A stretch of 64,000 nt of DNA from Globodera rostochiensis. Taxonomy: Eukaryota; Nematoda; Chromadorea; Rhabditida; Heteroderidae. The notes beneath the pieces were generated by a model that was not told where the DNA came from, did not search any database, and was given only the letters and a program-made list of their open reading frames with translations. Below are positions 34,589 through 48,422 of the stretch, piece by piece. Where the stretch lies: assembly GCA_018350325.1 (NCBI GenBank), contig JAEVLN010000004.1, forward strand, positions 868,001-932,000. Direction: 5' to 3'. A program made the translations under genes and the position numbers. Every line of letters starts with the position of its first letter. Positions within the stretch are counted from its first letter, which is position 1.

Positions 34589-36500
34589 GTTGTCACGGAG
34601 AGAGAAAGACACCCCTCAGGGGGTTTTCGGTAAGTGGTGTGGGGCCTATAATGCGCTTTGTTGCTTATTTTTTGCAACGTTTTTCCGGCATCGTGCCAAA
34701 ATTGCGGTTGTGGATTTGTGTGAGTGAATGATTGAGTTGTCAAAATGAATAAGGTTGGCTCATTTTTTTGCTGTTTTTTTTGTTGCTTTTTGGAAGCAAA
34801 TGCAAAAAGCATGTGTCGAGAAAATGACTGAATGAATGCCATTCACAAGGTTAGTGGGTAGAAAAACAAACCTAATTTTAGCATACACAGCTCAAGGTTT
34901 GGCTTTTTTTGTAGAAAATTTAGTGAGGAGTCCAGTGAGCAAAGCGCGAAAAAAACGCCAACATTCTTAAGAAGATTTGCTCGGTTTTCTAAAAAGAATG
35001 CTTTTTAGCGCAATCTAAACAAAAAGGAAGCGATATTTTTAAAAATTTGAAAGCTTTTATAATTTTTTAGATCCTTCCCTCTCTTATGCGTTTATTGCGT
35101 CTTCAAAATGAGAAGGCTCTCTCTCATAAAGTAAGTAATTCCGCCGTTTTCTTCGATCGTCCCCTTTTATGTTGTGTTCATCCAAATTTGTATTATTATT
35201 TGTGCGTTGGAATAAATTTGATAAAGCCGGACGATGGTTTAATTTTAAAAAATATTTGAAATGGGTCCGCTATGTGCTTTCAAAGTCGTTGGAAACAATT
35301 CATGGATTGGTCGGGGATCCCAGTGCTTATATGCCGCCTAAATAGTTCACGCGCGCTTTTTGATGGCGAGACCCCAAAACCGTCTTTGAAACCGTCCAAG
35401 CTCTGGTCCCGAAGGTCTTAAAAAAATTTCCCGAGTTTCGCGGCCGAAACTCCAAGAAAATGCGGCTTGTTTAACAAATACATATAACAAAATCAATTTT
35501 ACAACTCCAAGTACAAATAAAAACAACAACAATCTTTCTCAAGAAAATATCGATTTCACAGACCGGTGGGGGGGGGGGGGAATTAAGGAATACGTGTACC
35601 TCGCCAAATTGGACGAATTATAATACTCTACGCTAAGCCTTAAATCCGGCTTTTGTTCTCAATCGTTTTTCCTTAATTTTTTGAAAAATTTAAATTTTTT
35701 ATCAACAAATTCGTAATTTTGAACGCCTGAGAGATTTTTCCTTTTTAAATCAGTAGACAACTGAGTCCTCACACTTCTGTCCCGGGCTCATTTGCTTCGA
35801 AGTGGTTTCCGACAAAAAATTTTTACGGATTCGTGTGCTAGGCTTAGAGTGGAGTAGATCGATATTATAATTCGTCCAATTTGGCGAGGTACACGTATTC
35901 CTGAATTTTACCGAGGAGACATCTCCAAAATTTCAAACAATATGAATGACTGACTATAAAAGTAAGATAAAAAATCCGAAATTTTAAAAGCCACTCAAAC
36001 TCAACAGAATGAGAACATGAACAGAGAATGTATGCAATATGTGTATCATAAATGGAAATGAGACGATCTAGTGACAGAAATTTTTTTCTTTGGAAACTAG
36101 GATTTTAAAAAATTCTAAAATTAGAAACGATTTTCTAAATCTCAAAATCTGCCACCGTTTCCAAAATGCAAAAAAAAAATAGGTCATTTTGCACCGCCAT
36201 TTTTGTGAGTGAAACACAGCAACCAACTTTGCCCATCGAACCATCCGTCATTACATTTCGTCCAGGAATGAAATTGTACTTCTGCAAAAAGCGATTCGAT
36301 ATCCCCCTTTGTGTTTAATTTTTCCCTATGCTTTGCCATCCAATTTTTCATTTTTTATGCTTTTTGGATCCACATTTACACCACCACTCCGGTTGAAGAA
36401 GGACCATTTTTCACCCCTAAAATGAAGAATTTCCTGCAAAAAATGGATTAAACAAAAAACAGGGAGTAATCCCGGGTCAGATCAGTGTGGTGCCTTTCAC
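34589..36500. other. intergenic region between the two convergent genes
   Basis: Apart from the foldback at 35581-35914, this 1.9 kb shows only AT-rich sequence and a poly-G run near 35570. No gene or RNA recognised. It is the shared 3' region of ZNF207 and dnj-2. Confidence 0.5.
35581..35914. mobile_element. 334-bp foldback element
   Basis: The left arm AATTAAGGAATACGTGTACC…AATTGGACGAATTATAAT returns inverted with one or two mismatches at 35871-35914, with about 245 bp between. No coding sequence; a target duplication was not identified. Confidence 0.78.
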
Positions 36501-38554
<2,054 letters not shown>

Positions 38555-39277
38555 TTTAAGCATCTAGAAATGAAAACAATAATTCTATCTACTTACGAAA
38601 AGTAAAAAACACCAGCAATTATAAACAGAAATTTTTTATTCGTATTTTTTACAAGGGTGCATTTTTGCGGGTGGCCAGCCCGACCATTACCATGTGCCTG
38701 AAATAGGGCTTTCTTATTACAAAATGCCGTTAAACAAAATTTGAGTAAAAAGCAATGTTTACGTAAATACAAATAACGAACCTCTCAATTATGCTAACAT
38801 TAATGAGGAAACAAATAATCAGTTTCCTACAATACGTATGTATTAGATCTTTCAGCTTGCCAATGAGACTGTTTTTTGAGTTTGGCCAACTCATAAAAAT
38901 GACAGATTTCAGTTCCAATGAAAATACTGGGGCGAAGGGAGAGAAAAGCTGCATGCAGAGGTGAACGAAAGGGGAAACTGGCTTGAACTGCGATGAATAA
39001 GGGGGAGGGATTGGATGGGTGGATGGATGCAATGCATGGACAAATTCTATTTGTGTCGTCTAAATGAGAGAAGAGAAGAGAAGGGAGTTGTCGTTTGTTA
39101 AAAGCTTTTAATTACCAAATGCTTTTCGGTTAAACTATGAATTTTTCAGATTAAGCAGCAGATTTTTATTAGCGATTTTGGAATTTATACTTAATATGGG
39201 CCTAACTCAAAAAAGGTCAAATTATAGGTGCTTTCCCGTTTTGCGACCCCCTCTCCAAATTTGCTGAAAACATCATA

Positions 39278-39467
39278 CCGTATTTCCTCAAATAGAAGAC
39301 CCGGGTCTTCTATTGTTCAACCCCTCTCCAAAGGGGTCTTCTATTAGGGGGGGGGGGGGTCTTCTAATTGAGGGGGTCTTCTATTGTTCAACCCCTCTCC
39401 AAAGGGGTCTTCTATTAGGGGGGGGGGTCTTCTAATTGAGGGGGGTCTTCTATTTGAGGAAATACGG
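39278..39467. mobile_element. Tc1/mariner-like miniature element, TA target
   Basis: Inverted ends CCGTATTTCCTCAAATAGAA flanked by TA on each side (39276-39277, 39468-39469). The interior is two tandem copies of GGGTCTTCTATTGTTCAACC-type sequence with poly-G. No coding capacity. Confidence 0.78.
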
Positions 39468-39483
39468 TATTTAGGGTTTTCAA

Positions 39484-40110
39484 GGGCTTAGGCTTAGGCT
39501 TGCAACACACACCCAACCATCAATTTCCAACACTCTTCATTTTCAGCCCATTTTCCGAATACACCCCACATAAATGTAGATTCGGTCACTGCTCAGTCGG
39601 GCAGCAATTCGCAATTCTTGGTTTTCTGACACAGTTTAAAAAAAAAAATTCTTTGAACCCTGAGCACAGTCAACTCTTGGCACAGTTCATTTTCGGGTGA
39701 GAGGAGATGGTATAGGGGGTGGGTCGCGAGACAGTGGTGTGCGTTTGCCTCTTTGTACAGTCGGCACCGTCCCCCCACTACTTGGCTATTTTGAACCTTT
39801 TTAGGCTTAGGCTTAGGCTGACAACACACACCCAACCATCAATTTTCAACACTCTTCATTTTTCAACCCATTTTCCGAATACACCCCACATATATGTTGG
39901 ATTCGGTCATTGCTCAGTCGGACAGCAATTCGCAACTCATGGTTTTCTGACACAGTTTAAAAAAAAATCTTTGAACCTGCACAGTTCATTTTCGGGTGAG
40001 TGGAGATGGGATAGGGGGTGGGTCGCGAGACAGTGGTGTACGTTTGCCTCTTCGTACAATTTGCACCGTCCTCCCTCTGCTCTTCGAACCATTTTGGCTA
40101 CTTTTCCTTG
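39484..40110. repeat. subtelomeric tandem repeat, two ~315-bp units
   Basis: Two units, starting near 39486 and 39801, each open with TTAGGCTTAGGCT then AACACACACCCAACCATCAAT and share most of their length, including GACACAGTTTAAAAAAAAA and GGTGGGTCGCGAGACAGTGG. The second unit runs directly into the telomere array at about 40,110. Frames across them are not genes. Confidence 0.85.
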
Positions 40111-41979
40111 GCTTTGGCTTTGGCTTAGGCTTAGGCTTAGGCTTAGGCTTAGGCTTAGGCTTAGGCTTAGGCTTAGGCTTAGGCTTAGGCTTAGGCTTAG
40201 GCTTAGGCTTAGGCTTAGGCTTAGGCTTAGGCTTAGGCTTAGGCTTAGGCTTAGGCTTAGGCTTAGGATTAGAGATTAGTGCTTAGGCTGGCTTGGCTTA
40301 GGCTTAGGCTTAGGCTTAGGCTTAGGTTAGGCTGAGCTTAGGATTAGATTAGGCTAGGCTTAGGCTTAGGCTTAGGCTAGGATTAGGCTTTTAGGCTAGG
40401 CTGGCTTAGGCTTATGCTTAGGCTTAGGCTTGGCTGGCTAGGCTTAGGATAGGCTAGGCTTAGGCTAGGCTTAGGTTAGGCTTGGATTAGGCTTAGGCTT
40501 AGGCTTAGGCTTAGGTAGCTTAGGTCTTAGGCTTAGGTTAGGCTTAGGCTTAGGCTCTAGGTTAGGATTAGGCGTGACTTAGGCTTTAGATAGGCTTAGG
40601 GCTAGGCTTAGGCTAGGCTCAGCTTAGCTTAGGATTAGGCTTAGGCTAGGCTAGGCTTAGGCTTAGGCTTAGGCTTAGGCTTAGCTTAGGCTTAGCATAG
40701 GCTAGGCTTAGGCTTAGGCTTAGGCTTAGGTTAGGCTTAGGCTTTAGGCTTTAGGTTAGGCTTAGGCTTAGGATTAGGCTGAGGCTTAGGCTTAGGCTTA
40801 GCTTAGGGTTAGGCTTAGGCTTAGGCTTAGGCTTAGGCTTAGGCTTTAGGCTTAGGCTTAGGCTTAGGCTTAGGCTTAGGCTTAGGCTTAGGCTTAGGCT
40901 TAGGCTTAGGCTTAGTAGCTTAGGCTTAGGCTTAGGCTTAGGCTAGGCGTTAGGCTTAGGGCTTAGCTTAGGCTTAGGCTTAGGCTTAGGCTTAGGCTGA
41001 GGCTTAGGCTTAGGCTTAGGCTTAGGCTTAGGCTTAGGCTTAGGCTTAGGCTTAGGCTTAGGCTTAGGCTTAGGCTTAGGCTTAGGCTTAGGCTTAGGCT
41101 TAGGCTTAGGCTTAGGCTTAGGCTTAGGCTTAGGCTTAGGCTTAGGCTTAGGCTTAGGCTTAGGCTTAGGCTTAGGCTTAGGCTTAGGCTTAGGCTTAGG
41201 CTTAGGCTTAGGCTTAGGCTTAGGCCTTAGGCTTAGGCTTAGGCTTAGGCTTAGGCTTAGGCTTAGGCTTAGGCTTAGGCTTAGGCTTAGGCTTAGGCTT
41301 AGGCTTAGGCTTAGGCTTAGGCTTAGGCTTAGGCTTAGGCTTAGGCTTAGGCTTAGGCTTAGGCTTAGGCTTAGGCTTGGTAGGCTTAGGCTTAGGCTTA
41401 GGCTTAGGCTTAGGCTTAGGCTTAGGCTTAGGCTTAGGCTTAGGCTTAGGCTTAGGCTTAGGCTTAGGCTTAGGCTTAGGCTTAGGCTTAGGCTTAGGCT
41501 TAGGCTTAGGCTTAGGCTTAGGCTTAGGCTTAGGCTTAGGCTTAGGCTAGGCTTAGGCTTAGGCTTAGGCTTAGGCTTAGGCTTAGGCTTAGGCTTAGGC
41601 TTAGGCTTAGGCTTTGGCTTAGGCTTAGGCTTAGGCTTAGGCTTAGGCTTAGGGCTTAGGCTTAGGCTTAGGCTTAGGCTTAGGCTTAGGCTTAGGCTTA
41701 GGCTTAGGCTTAGGCTTAGGCTTAGGCTTAGGCTTAGGCTTAGGCTTAGGCTTAGGCTTTTTGGCTTAGGCTTAGGCTTAGGCTTAGGCTTAGGCTTAGG
41801 CTTAGGCTTAGGCTTAGGCTTAGGCTTAGGCTTAGGCTTAGGCTTTGGCTTAGGCTTAGGCTTAGGCTTAGGCTTAGGCTTAGGCTTAGGCTTAGGCTTA
41901 GGCTTAGGCTTAGGCTTAGGCTTAGGCTTAGGCTTAGGCTTAGGCTTAGGCTTAGGCTTAGGCTTAGGCTTAGGCTTAG
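40110..41979 (+). repeat. telomeric array (TTAGGC)n
   Basis: About 1.87 kb of the nematode telomere hexamer on the plus strand. The proximal part (about 40,260-40,960) is degenerate, with variants such as GGATTAG and TTAGGTTAGGC; the distal part toward 41,979 is nearly pure. This polarity is what a real chromosome end shows. Confidence 0.97.
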
Positions 41980-43972
41980 CCTAAGCCTAAGCCTAAGCCT
42001 AAGCCTAAGCCTAAGCCTAAGCCTAAGCCTAAGCCTAAGCCTAAGCCTAAGCCTAAGCCTAAGCCTAAGCCTAAGCCTAAGCCTAAGCCTAAGCCTAAGC
42101 CTAAGCCTAAGCCTAAGCCTAAGCCTAAGCTAAGCCTAAGCCTAAGCCTAAGCCTAAGCCTAAGCCTAAGCCTAAGCCTAAGCCTAAGCCTAGCCTAAGC
42201 CTAAGCCTAAGCCTAAGCCTAAGCCTAAGCCTAAGCCTAAGCCTAAGCCTAAGCCTAAGCCTAAGCCTAAGCCTAAGCCTAAGCCTAAGCCTAAGCCTAA
42301 GCCTAAGCCTAAGCCTAAGCCTAAGCCTAAGCCTAAGCCTAAGCCTAAGCCTAAGCCTAAGCCTAAGCCTAAGCCTAAGCCTAAGCCTAAGCCTAAGCCT
42401 AAGCCTAAGCCTAAGCCTAAGCCTAAGCCTAAGCCTAAGCCTAAGCCTAAGCCTAAGCCTAAGCCTAAGCCTAAGCCTAAGCCTAAGCCTAAGCCTAAGC
42501 CTAAGCCTAAGCCTAAGCCTAAGCCTAAGCCTAAGCCTAAGCCTAAGCCTAAGCCTAAGCCTAAGCCTAAGCCTAAGCCTAAGCTAACCTAAGCCTAAGC
42601 CTAAGCCTAAGCCTAAGCCCTAAGCCTGAGCCTAAGCCTAAGCCTAAGCCTCTAAGCCTAAGCTAGCCTATACGCCCTAAGCCTAAGCCTAAGCCTAAGC
42701 CTAAGCCTAAGCCTAAGCCTAAGCCTAAGCCTAAGCCTAAGCCTAAGCCTAAGCCTAAGCCTAAGCCTAAGCCTAAGCCTAAGCCTAAGCCTAAGCCTAA
42801 GCCTAAAGCCTAAGCCTAGCCTAAGCCTAAGCCTAAGCTAAGCCTAAGCCTAAGCCTAAGCCTAAGCCTAAGCCTAAGCCTAAGAGCCTAAGCCTAAGCC
42901 TAAGCCTAAGCCTAAGCCTAAGCCTAAGCCTAAGCCTAAGCCTAAGCCTAAGCCTAAGCCTAAGCCTAAGCCTAAGCCTAAGCCTAAGCCTAAGCCTAAG
43001 CCTAAGCCTAAGCCTAAGCCTAAGCCTAAGCCTAAGCCTAAGCCTAAGCCTAAGCCAAGCCTAAGCCTAAGCCTAAGCCTAAGCGCTCTAATCTGACGCG
43101 TAATCCCTAAAGCCTAAGCCTAAGCCTAAGCCTAAGCCCTAAGCTCTAAGCCTAAGCCTAAGCCTAAGCCTAAGCCTAAGCCTAAGCCTAAGGCCTAAGC
43201 CTAAGCCTAGCCTAAGCCTATGCCTAAGCCTAAGGCCTAAGCCTAAGCCTAAGCCTAATCCTAAGCCTAAGCCTAAGCCTAAGCCTAAGCCTACGCCTAG
43301 AAGACCTAAGCCTAAGCCTAAGGCCTAAGCCTAAGCCGTAAGCCTAAGCCTAGCCTAAGCCTAAGCCTAAGCCTAAGCCTAACCTAAGCCTAAGTCCTAA
43401 GCCTAAGCCTAAGCCTACTAGCCTAAGCCTATAGCCTAAGCCTAAGCCTAAGCCTAAGCCTAAGCCATAGCCTAAGCCTAAGCCTAAGCCTAAGCCTAAG
43501 CCTAAGCCTAAGCCTAAGCCTAAGCCTAAGCCTAAGCCTAAGCCTAAGCCTAAGCCTAAGCCTAAAGCCTAACTAGCCTAAAGCCTAAAGGCCTAAGCCC
43601 TAAGGGGCCTAAAGACCTCAAGCCTAAGCCTAGAAGCCCTAATCCTAAGCCTAAGCCGAAGCCGAAGCCTAAGCCTAAGAGCCTAAGCACCTAAGCCTAA
43701 GCCTAAGCCTAAGCCTAAGCCTAAGCCTAAGCCTAAGCCTAAGCCTAAGCCTAAGCCTAAGCCTAAGCCTAAGCCTAAGCCTAAGCCTAAGCCTAAGCCT
43801 AAGCCTAAGCCTAAGCCTAAGCCTAAGCCTAAGCCTAAGCCTAAGCCTAAGCCTAAGCCTAAGCCTAAGCCTAAGCCTAAGCCAAGCCTAAGCCTAAGCC
43901 TAAGCCTAAGCCTAAGCCTAAGCCTAAGCCTAAGCCTAAGCCTAAGCCTAAGCCTAAGCCAAGCCTAAGCGC
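41980..43972 (-). repeat. telomeric array in opposite orientation (GCCTAA)n
   Basis: About 2.0 kb of the complementary hexamer starts at the switch GGCTTAGCCTAAGCC around 41,979. It is nearly pure near the switch and degenerate at about 42,590-43,680, then pure again up to the abrupt border with single-copy-like DNA at 43,973 (GCAAATACAG). On the minus strand it reads TTAGGC toward the switch, so its tip also faces the junction. Confidence 0.97.
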
Positions 43973-45384
43973 AAATACAGTCCGAGTGCAGAATAGAACA
44001 AAAATTATCCGAGTGCCGAACGTCTCAGTGCCGAATGGTTTGAGTGCCGAATAGTGCAAAAAATATCCGAGTGCCGAACGTCTCAGTGCCGAATGGTTTG
44101 AGTGCCGAATAGTGCAAAAAATATCCGAGTGCCGAATAGATCAAATTTAAGCCAAAGGCCGAATAAAATAAATTAAGGTTGAAGGTCGAATTAAATCCTA
44201 TGGTAAAAGAGCGTACTGTTTTAATCATTTTACAACACCGATAAGCGTTTATCAATCATATAAATTAGGGTTAAGCCCCGACATGGCCAACCCCGACCCC
44301 GACTTTCCCGACCCCCGAGGGGTCGGGGAAGGGCAACATTGATTTTTGGAAAATTCTGTTTTTCGAATTGTTCGAATTCGGGTGCGGGGTTTGATAAAAT
44401 TCATTTGTATAAAATCTCAAAATTGATCCGTACACTCAAAAAAATTAGAAGTCGACACTCAGATATTTTTTGCACTATTCGACATTCGAACCATTCGACG
44501 CTCAGAATTTCGACACTCGAACATTTTTTGTACTATTCGGTACTCGGAAGTATTTGTTCTATTCGGACTCAGACTTTTCGGCACTGGGACGGCACTCGGA
44601 TATTTTTTGTTCTATTCGGCATTCGGATATGTTTTGCACTATTCGGTACTCGGACCATTCGGCACACTCGGATCGGAAGCGCATTCGGTTCGGTAGCCAC
44701 AAATACTTTCCACCAACTGCTTTTAAATTTTCGCAAAAACATTACGCCAGAAAGAAAAAAAAGAAAGATCAAAATTTCGGAGAAAAAATGGACGGAAGAG
44801 AGAGAGAGAGCGGAGAATGGATTGTTGAATCAGCTCAAAATATCGAATAAATCTGAAAAACATTTGTGTTACTTACTTTTTCACTAGAGTTGCCAGGGAT
44901 CGGGATCCCGGCGGGACCGGTTGGGATTATCCGGTTTGAGAACCCGATCCCGGTTTTTTAAAAATCGAAATCCCGATCCCGGTTAAAATTTCTGGTCCCG
45001 ATCCCGGCCAATCCCGGGTTTTTCCAAAAATCTCGGTCCCGGCTAACTATTTTCACAAACAAATCATTGTTTAATAAAATTAGTAGAAGCAAATATTTGC
45101 CAATTTCGTGTGGGAAATTTGTGAAGGAAGTTTGTATCTCAATAATGATTCAAAAAATGCGCAGTTGGCTGATCCGTCATCGTGATCGGACCGCTGTTTC
45201 CTACAATCGGTTTGAACGGCCAGGTTCTCCACTAATATTTTGTTCAATTTAAGCGCTTTTTCATTTTTTTATGAATTCTACATTTAAAATTTTCCCATCT
45301 ACTTCAAAATATTATGCTCATAAAACGTTGGTTTTTCTATAATTATAAATGCATATATTTTATTTCATCATTCAGACTACAGAA
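43973..45384. repeat. left copy of an inverted subtelomeric duplication
   Basis: Begins with short tandem repeats of GTGCCGAA(T/C)…TCCGAGTGCC type, then CCCCGACCCCGACTTTCCCG and further diverged repeats. Its reverse complement recurs at 53,119-53,245 (matching 45,247-45,384) and 54,835-56,430 (matching 43,973-45,250). The 61-codon frame at 45067-45252 is present in both copies and is probably not a gene. Confidence 0.88.
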
Positions 45385-45722
45385 GGGCATACAGAAATGC
45401 CCTTCGCTACGCCCGCCGCTATGGACCAGGGGACTTTGCGCAGATGCGCTTTGTGGTGTGCGCGCCACCACACGAATCGCTGATGGATGGCCAGTCGGTG
45501 ACAGCGGCGGCCATCATTGGCATAATGTCAATCGCCACCGGCCGGCGCGTGCAGGCCAAGTACGCGGTGACAGGCAGTGTTGGGGAGACTGGCCGCCTCC
45601 AGAAGATCGGAGGGCTTCTGCCCAAGACTGAAGCCGCCATTGCGGCCGAGAAAACCGACATTGTGATGCCGGTCGGGAATAAAAGAGAATGGTATAGGAT
45701 CGATAATTTGATCCGAATGTAG
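45376..45722 (+). CDS. Lon-type (S16) peptidase C-terminal exon
   Basis: An exon with a CAG acceptor at 45373-45375 and a stop at 45720-45722; about 114 residues. After a basic start (RRAYRNALRYARRYGPGDF) it reads APPHESLMDGQSVTAAAIIG, then IATGRRV, AVTGSVGETGRLQKIGGLL and PKTEAAIAAEKTDIVMP. The order matches the proteolytic domain of Lon: the catalytic Ser lies in MDGQS (Lon: KDGPS) and the Lys of the Ser-Lys dyad in LLPK, six residues into the GG motif. No ATPase domain or earlier exon is visible upstream, because the DNA there is the inverted subtelomeric duplication. So the gene is either split by the rearrangement or a divergent stand-alone Lon-like protein. Intact over its visible part. 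Confidence 0.68.
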
Positions 45723-48422
45723 ATTCGTCCCCATTTCCCATCCACGGTTCGCCAGTTGTTGGATATAATGTTGATTTAATTTTGTTACATTGTTGTTTTA
45801 TGTTAAATAGGTAAAAAAATTTAAAAAAAGCACGAATTCTTTGAAACAGTTTGTCCTCCTTTCTCATTAACCGACGACAATTTGGTTCTGCTGTTTGTTG
45901 AAGCGTTGAAGTTTCACATTTCTGTAATTCATTAATTTGTGTCTGTTGATTTTTGAATGCAATGGATCAGTCTAATTGAATTTTTTTAAATTTAATTATT
46001 TTAAAATAATTGTATTAAAAACGAAAATGAAATAATTGAAGTGTCTCCACGGCGTAACAGGACTCGCACCCATTTGTCATAATCAAATTCCACGTCGTAA
46101 TACATCTGGCCTTCAAGCACAAGCAGTACGCTATCCTCCGTGCTCCCGCCGGTTCGCACAGAATTTTTCCAAGCCCTCAATCATTTTTTCCTGTATTTCC
46201 CTTCATTTTCAGTGTATTTTAGAGGTGTCTGTACCTGATTTAAATTGGTGACCGCTAAAAGACATTGACGCGAGAGTGAGTCCTTTTTCAAAAAATATGG
46301 TCAATCTTTAGGGGGGGGGGGGCATTTTTCGGTTTTATTACATTTTTTTAAGGAATTTTCCGAAAACTATTTTAGTTGACAGAAAATAAAAAACTATGAA
46401 AAGTTGTTAACAACTCGATGAATGATACATTGAATTTATGAATTTGACAATATTTGATTTAACATTACATAATAATAAAAATCTGTTTTTTAATTTAAAT
46501 CAATATTTTGATGCGGCCGAGTTTTCCAGAGTGCCATCCAAAAACGAATTTGCCATGCGGTGCACAAACAATCGCTCCGCCTTAGCATAAACATAGGGGA
46601 AGAAGTCCCTTTGGAGCTCTAAAATGTGCATAATTATGGAGATCATCCCATTAAAATTTTACCAGCCATTGCCAGCTCTTTTTTGTTTTGTTTTTGCGTG
46701 TTCTCTTCATCCCCACCACTTTGTTTTGGAAGGTTTTTTTGCTGCAAACGGTCAAGCAACTCATTCATCTAAATTCATTCACTGCATTTTCGCGTTTCAA
46801 TACGCCTGGATTTTAAAATTTTAGTTCTTCAAATTCAATTTACAAAAGCAGTCGTCTGAGGTGTGAAATTTCACACCGAATGGGTCTAACGTCACTGGCT
46901 TCTTGTTTGAATAAAAATACAAAAATATTCAGCTCAAATCACCATTTCATTGGCCATCCGATGGCATCTCACTACGTCCAATTTGCAAACAAGTTGAGGA
47001 GACCTTTGTTCGGCTAATAGTCCCTGTAATTTTTGTAAAAATTCTTTACAACATTTTCTGTATGACCTGTGCCCTGTCAAAAGTCAATGATTTTTCAACG
47101 TCGGCATCCTCATTAAACACCTCTGCTGGCTGACAATTTGGTTGGAGCGCCTCAGTGATCAATGGTCGACGGAGGGGTTTGCGCTGATTGCTACTGATCG
47201 CTGAACTGCCAGAAATGGGCTGAAACTTTTTTTTCTTTAATTTTTCTAAATAAATTGGTGTTTTTAAATGTTAACTATTTTGTATTTTTATTTAATCGGT
47301 GCAAACTAAGTAAATAATTAAATTTATATTATTGACCATTTAAATAGCCTAAAATTCAGAAAGGAAGCTCGTTTCCCCTCCCCTCCCCCCACATCGTATC
47401 CGGCGCACTTCATATATCGGTGCCCAAATGAATGCCAATTTTGATCATTAGTGATTTACCGATTAGGGATTTGGTCCGCTTTTAAGCTATTCGTGATTTT
47501 GCCCATTTTTGGCTCACTTAAACAAATACTTCTTGACACGAAGGACGCCAAACTGATAGAATTTTTTATTCGCGGGGGTGGAGGGGGGGGGGGGGGGGGG
47601 GACGAAGTGCACACTGTGAATAATCCTTACAACTTTTAGGCACTAAAAAATAGCCTAAATAAGAATGCGAATTAAAAATAAATATTAATAATCTTAAAAT
47701 AAAAATTCAAAAACTTCTAACTACCTTTTCCTCCTCCTCTTCTTCCCCCTCATCATTTTTGACATCGTTTAACACGGACAAAAACAGTGGTGGCAGTGGC
47801 GATGCGCGGCTGAACGCGGAACGTCGCCGGAACCGGAGTGTATTGGCGGAAGCAGAGGAGAAAAATGGTGGATAAAGTGCCGATGTTGCGGAGGCCGATT
47901 TTGGCACAATCGGAGGCAGAAAGGGGGTCGAAAAATTGCCGGGCGAGAAGGCGACCTTGGATTCTTGGAAAAATATTGATTTTCTGGAATACAGACCGTC
48001 GGGGCAATATGTTGCCTCAACCGTAACCGATTCAGACATTCTCAAAGCCATTCATAAGCTCGCTCTCATTTTAAGGTCGAAGAACGTTATTTCTCCGGTC
48101 TGTCGGTCGTTGCATTTAAAAGGAGAACCAATATTCTGTAAATACGCATTTTTAATGTCAACTTTAAGAAAATGCCGATTCAAAGGTTACACATACACAT
48201 ATTTATAATGCGAGAAGCACTGTTAAGCCGTTAAGTGCTCATTAAGACGACAATTCTTGGACTCAAATGAAAAGATTGCGTGAGAATGTCCAGTGTAAAT
48301 GGTGCGCCTCGTTCGGCTTTTTATTATGAAAAAAATAGTGCGAATAACAAAACATGCATTTTTTGATACATATAGTAAATTATATATTAATATGTTGTTG
48401 TTGTGTTTATCGGAATCGCAGA
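45723..48422. other. region without a recognised gene
   Basis: AT-rich DNA with poly-G runs near 46315 and 47590. At 47,720-48,000 the plus strand has a protein-like stretch (SGDARLNAERRRNRS, then in the same frame after one TAA stop GVEKLPGEKATLDSW), which may be a decayed or interrupted exon; the minus strand is open too. A tRNA-like B-box (GGTGCGAGTCC on the minus strand near 46060) is too weak to call. Confidence 0.4.

Noticed and set aside
39719..40286. 186- and 96-codon frames ending in long RL or GL runs
   Set aside because: They read through the subtelomeric repeat into (TTAGGC)n; the hexamer translates to dipeptide repeats in any open frame.
43877..44255. Open frames over the right edge of the telomere array and the CCGAGTGCC repeats
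   Set aside because: Composition comes entirely from tandem repeats and has no protein-like variation.
44339..44887. 182-codon frame, present again inverted at 55178-55819
   Set aside because: Its core is TRHSDIFCTIRHSN-type repetition derived from the CCGAGTGCC repeat; duplicated as part of the subtelomeric repeat, not as a gene.
46040..46145. Possible tRNA or SINE with a B-box-like GGTGCGAGTCC on the minus strand
   Set aside because: No acceptor stem, no anticodon arm and the A box is poor.
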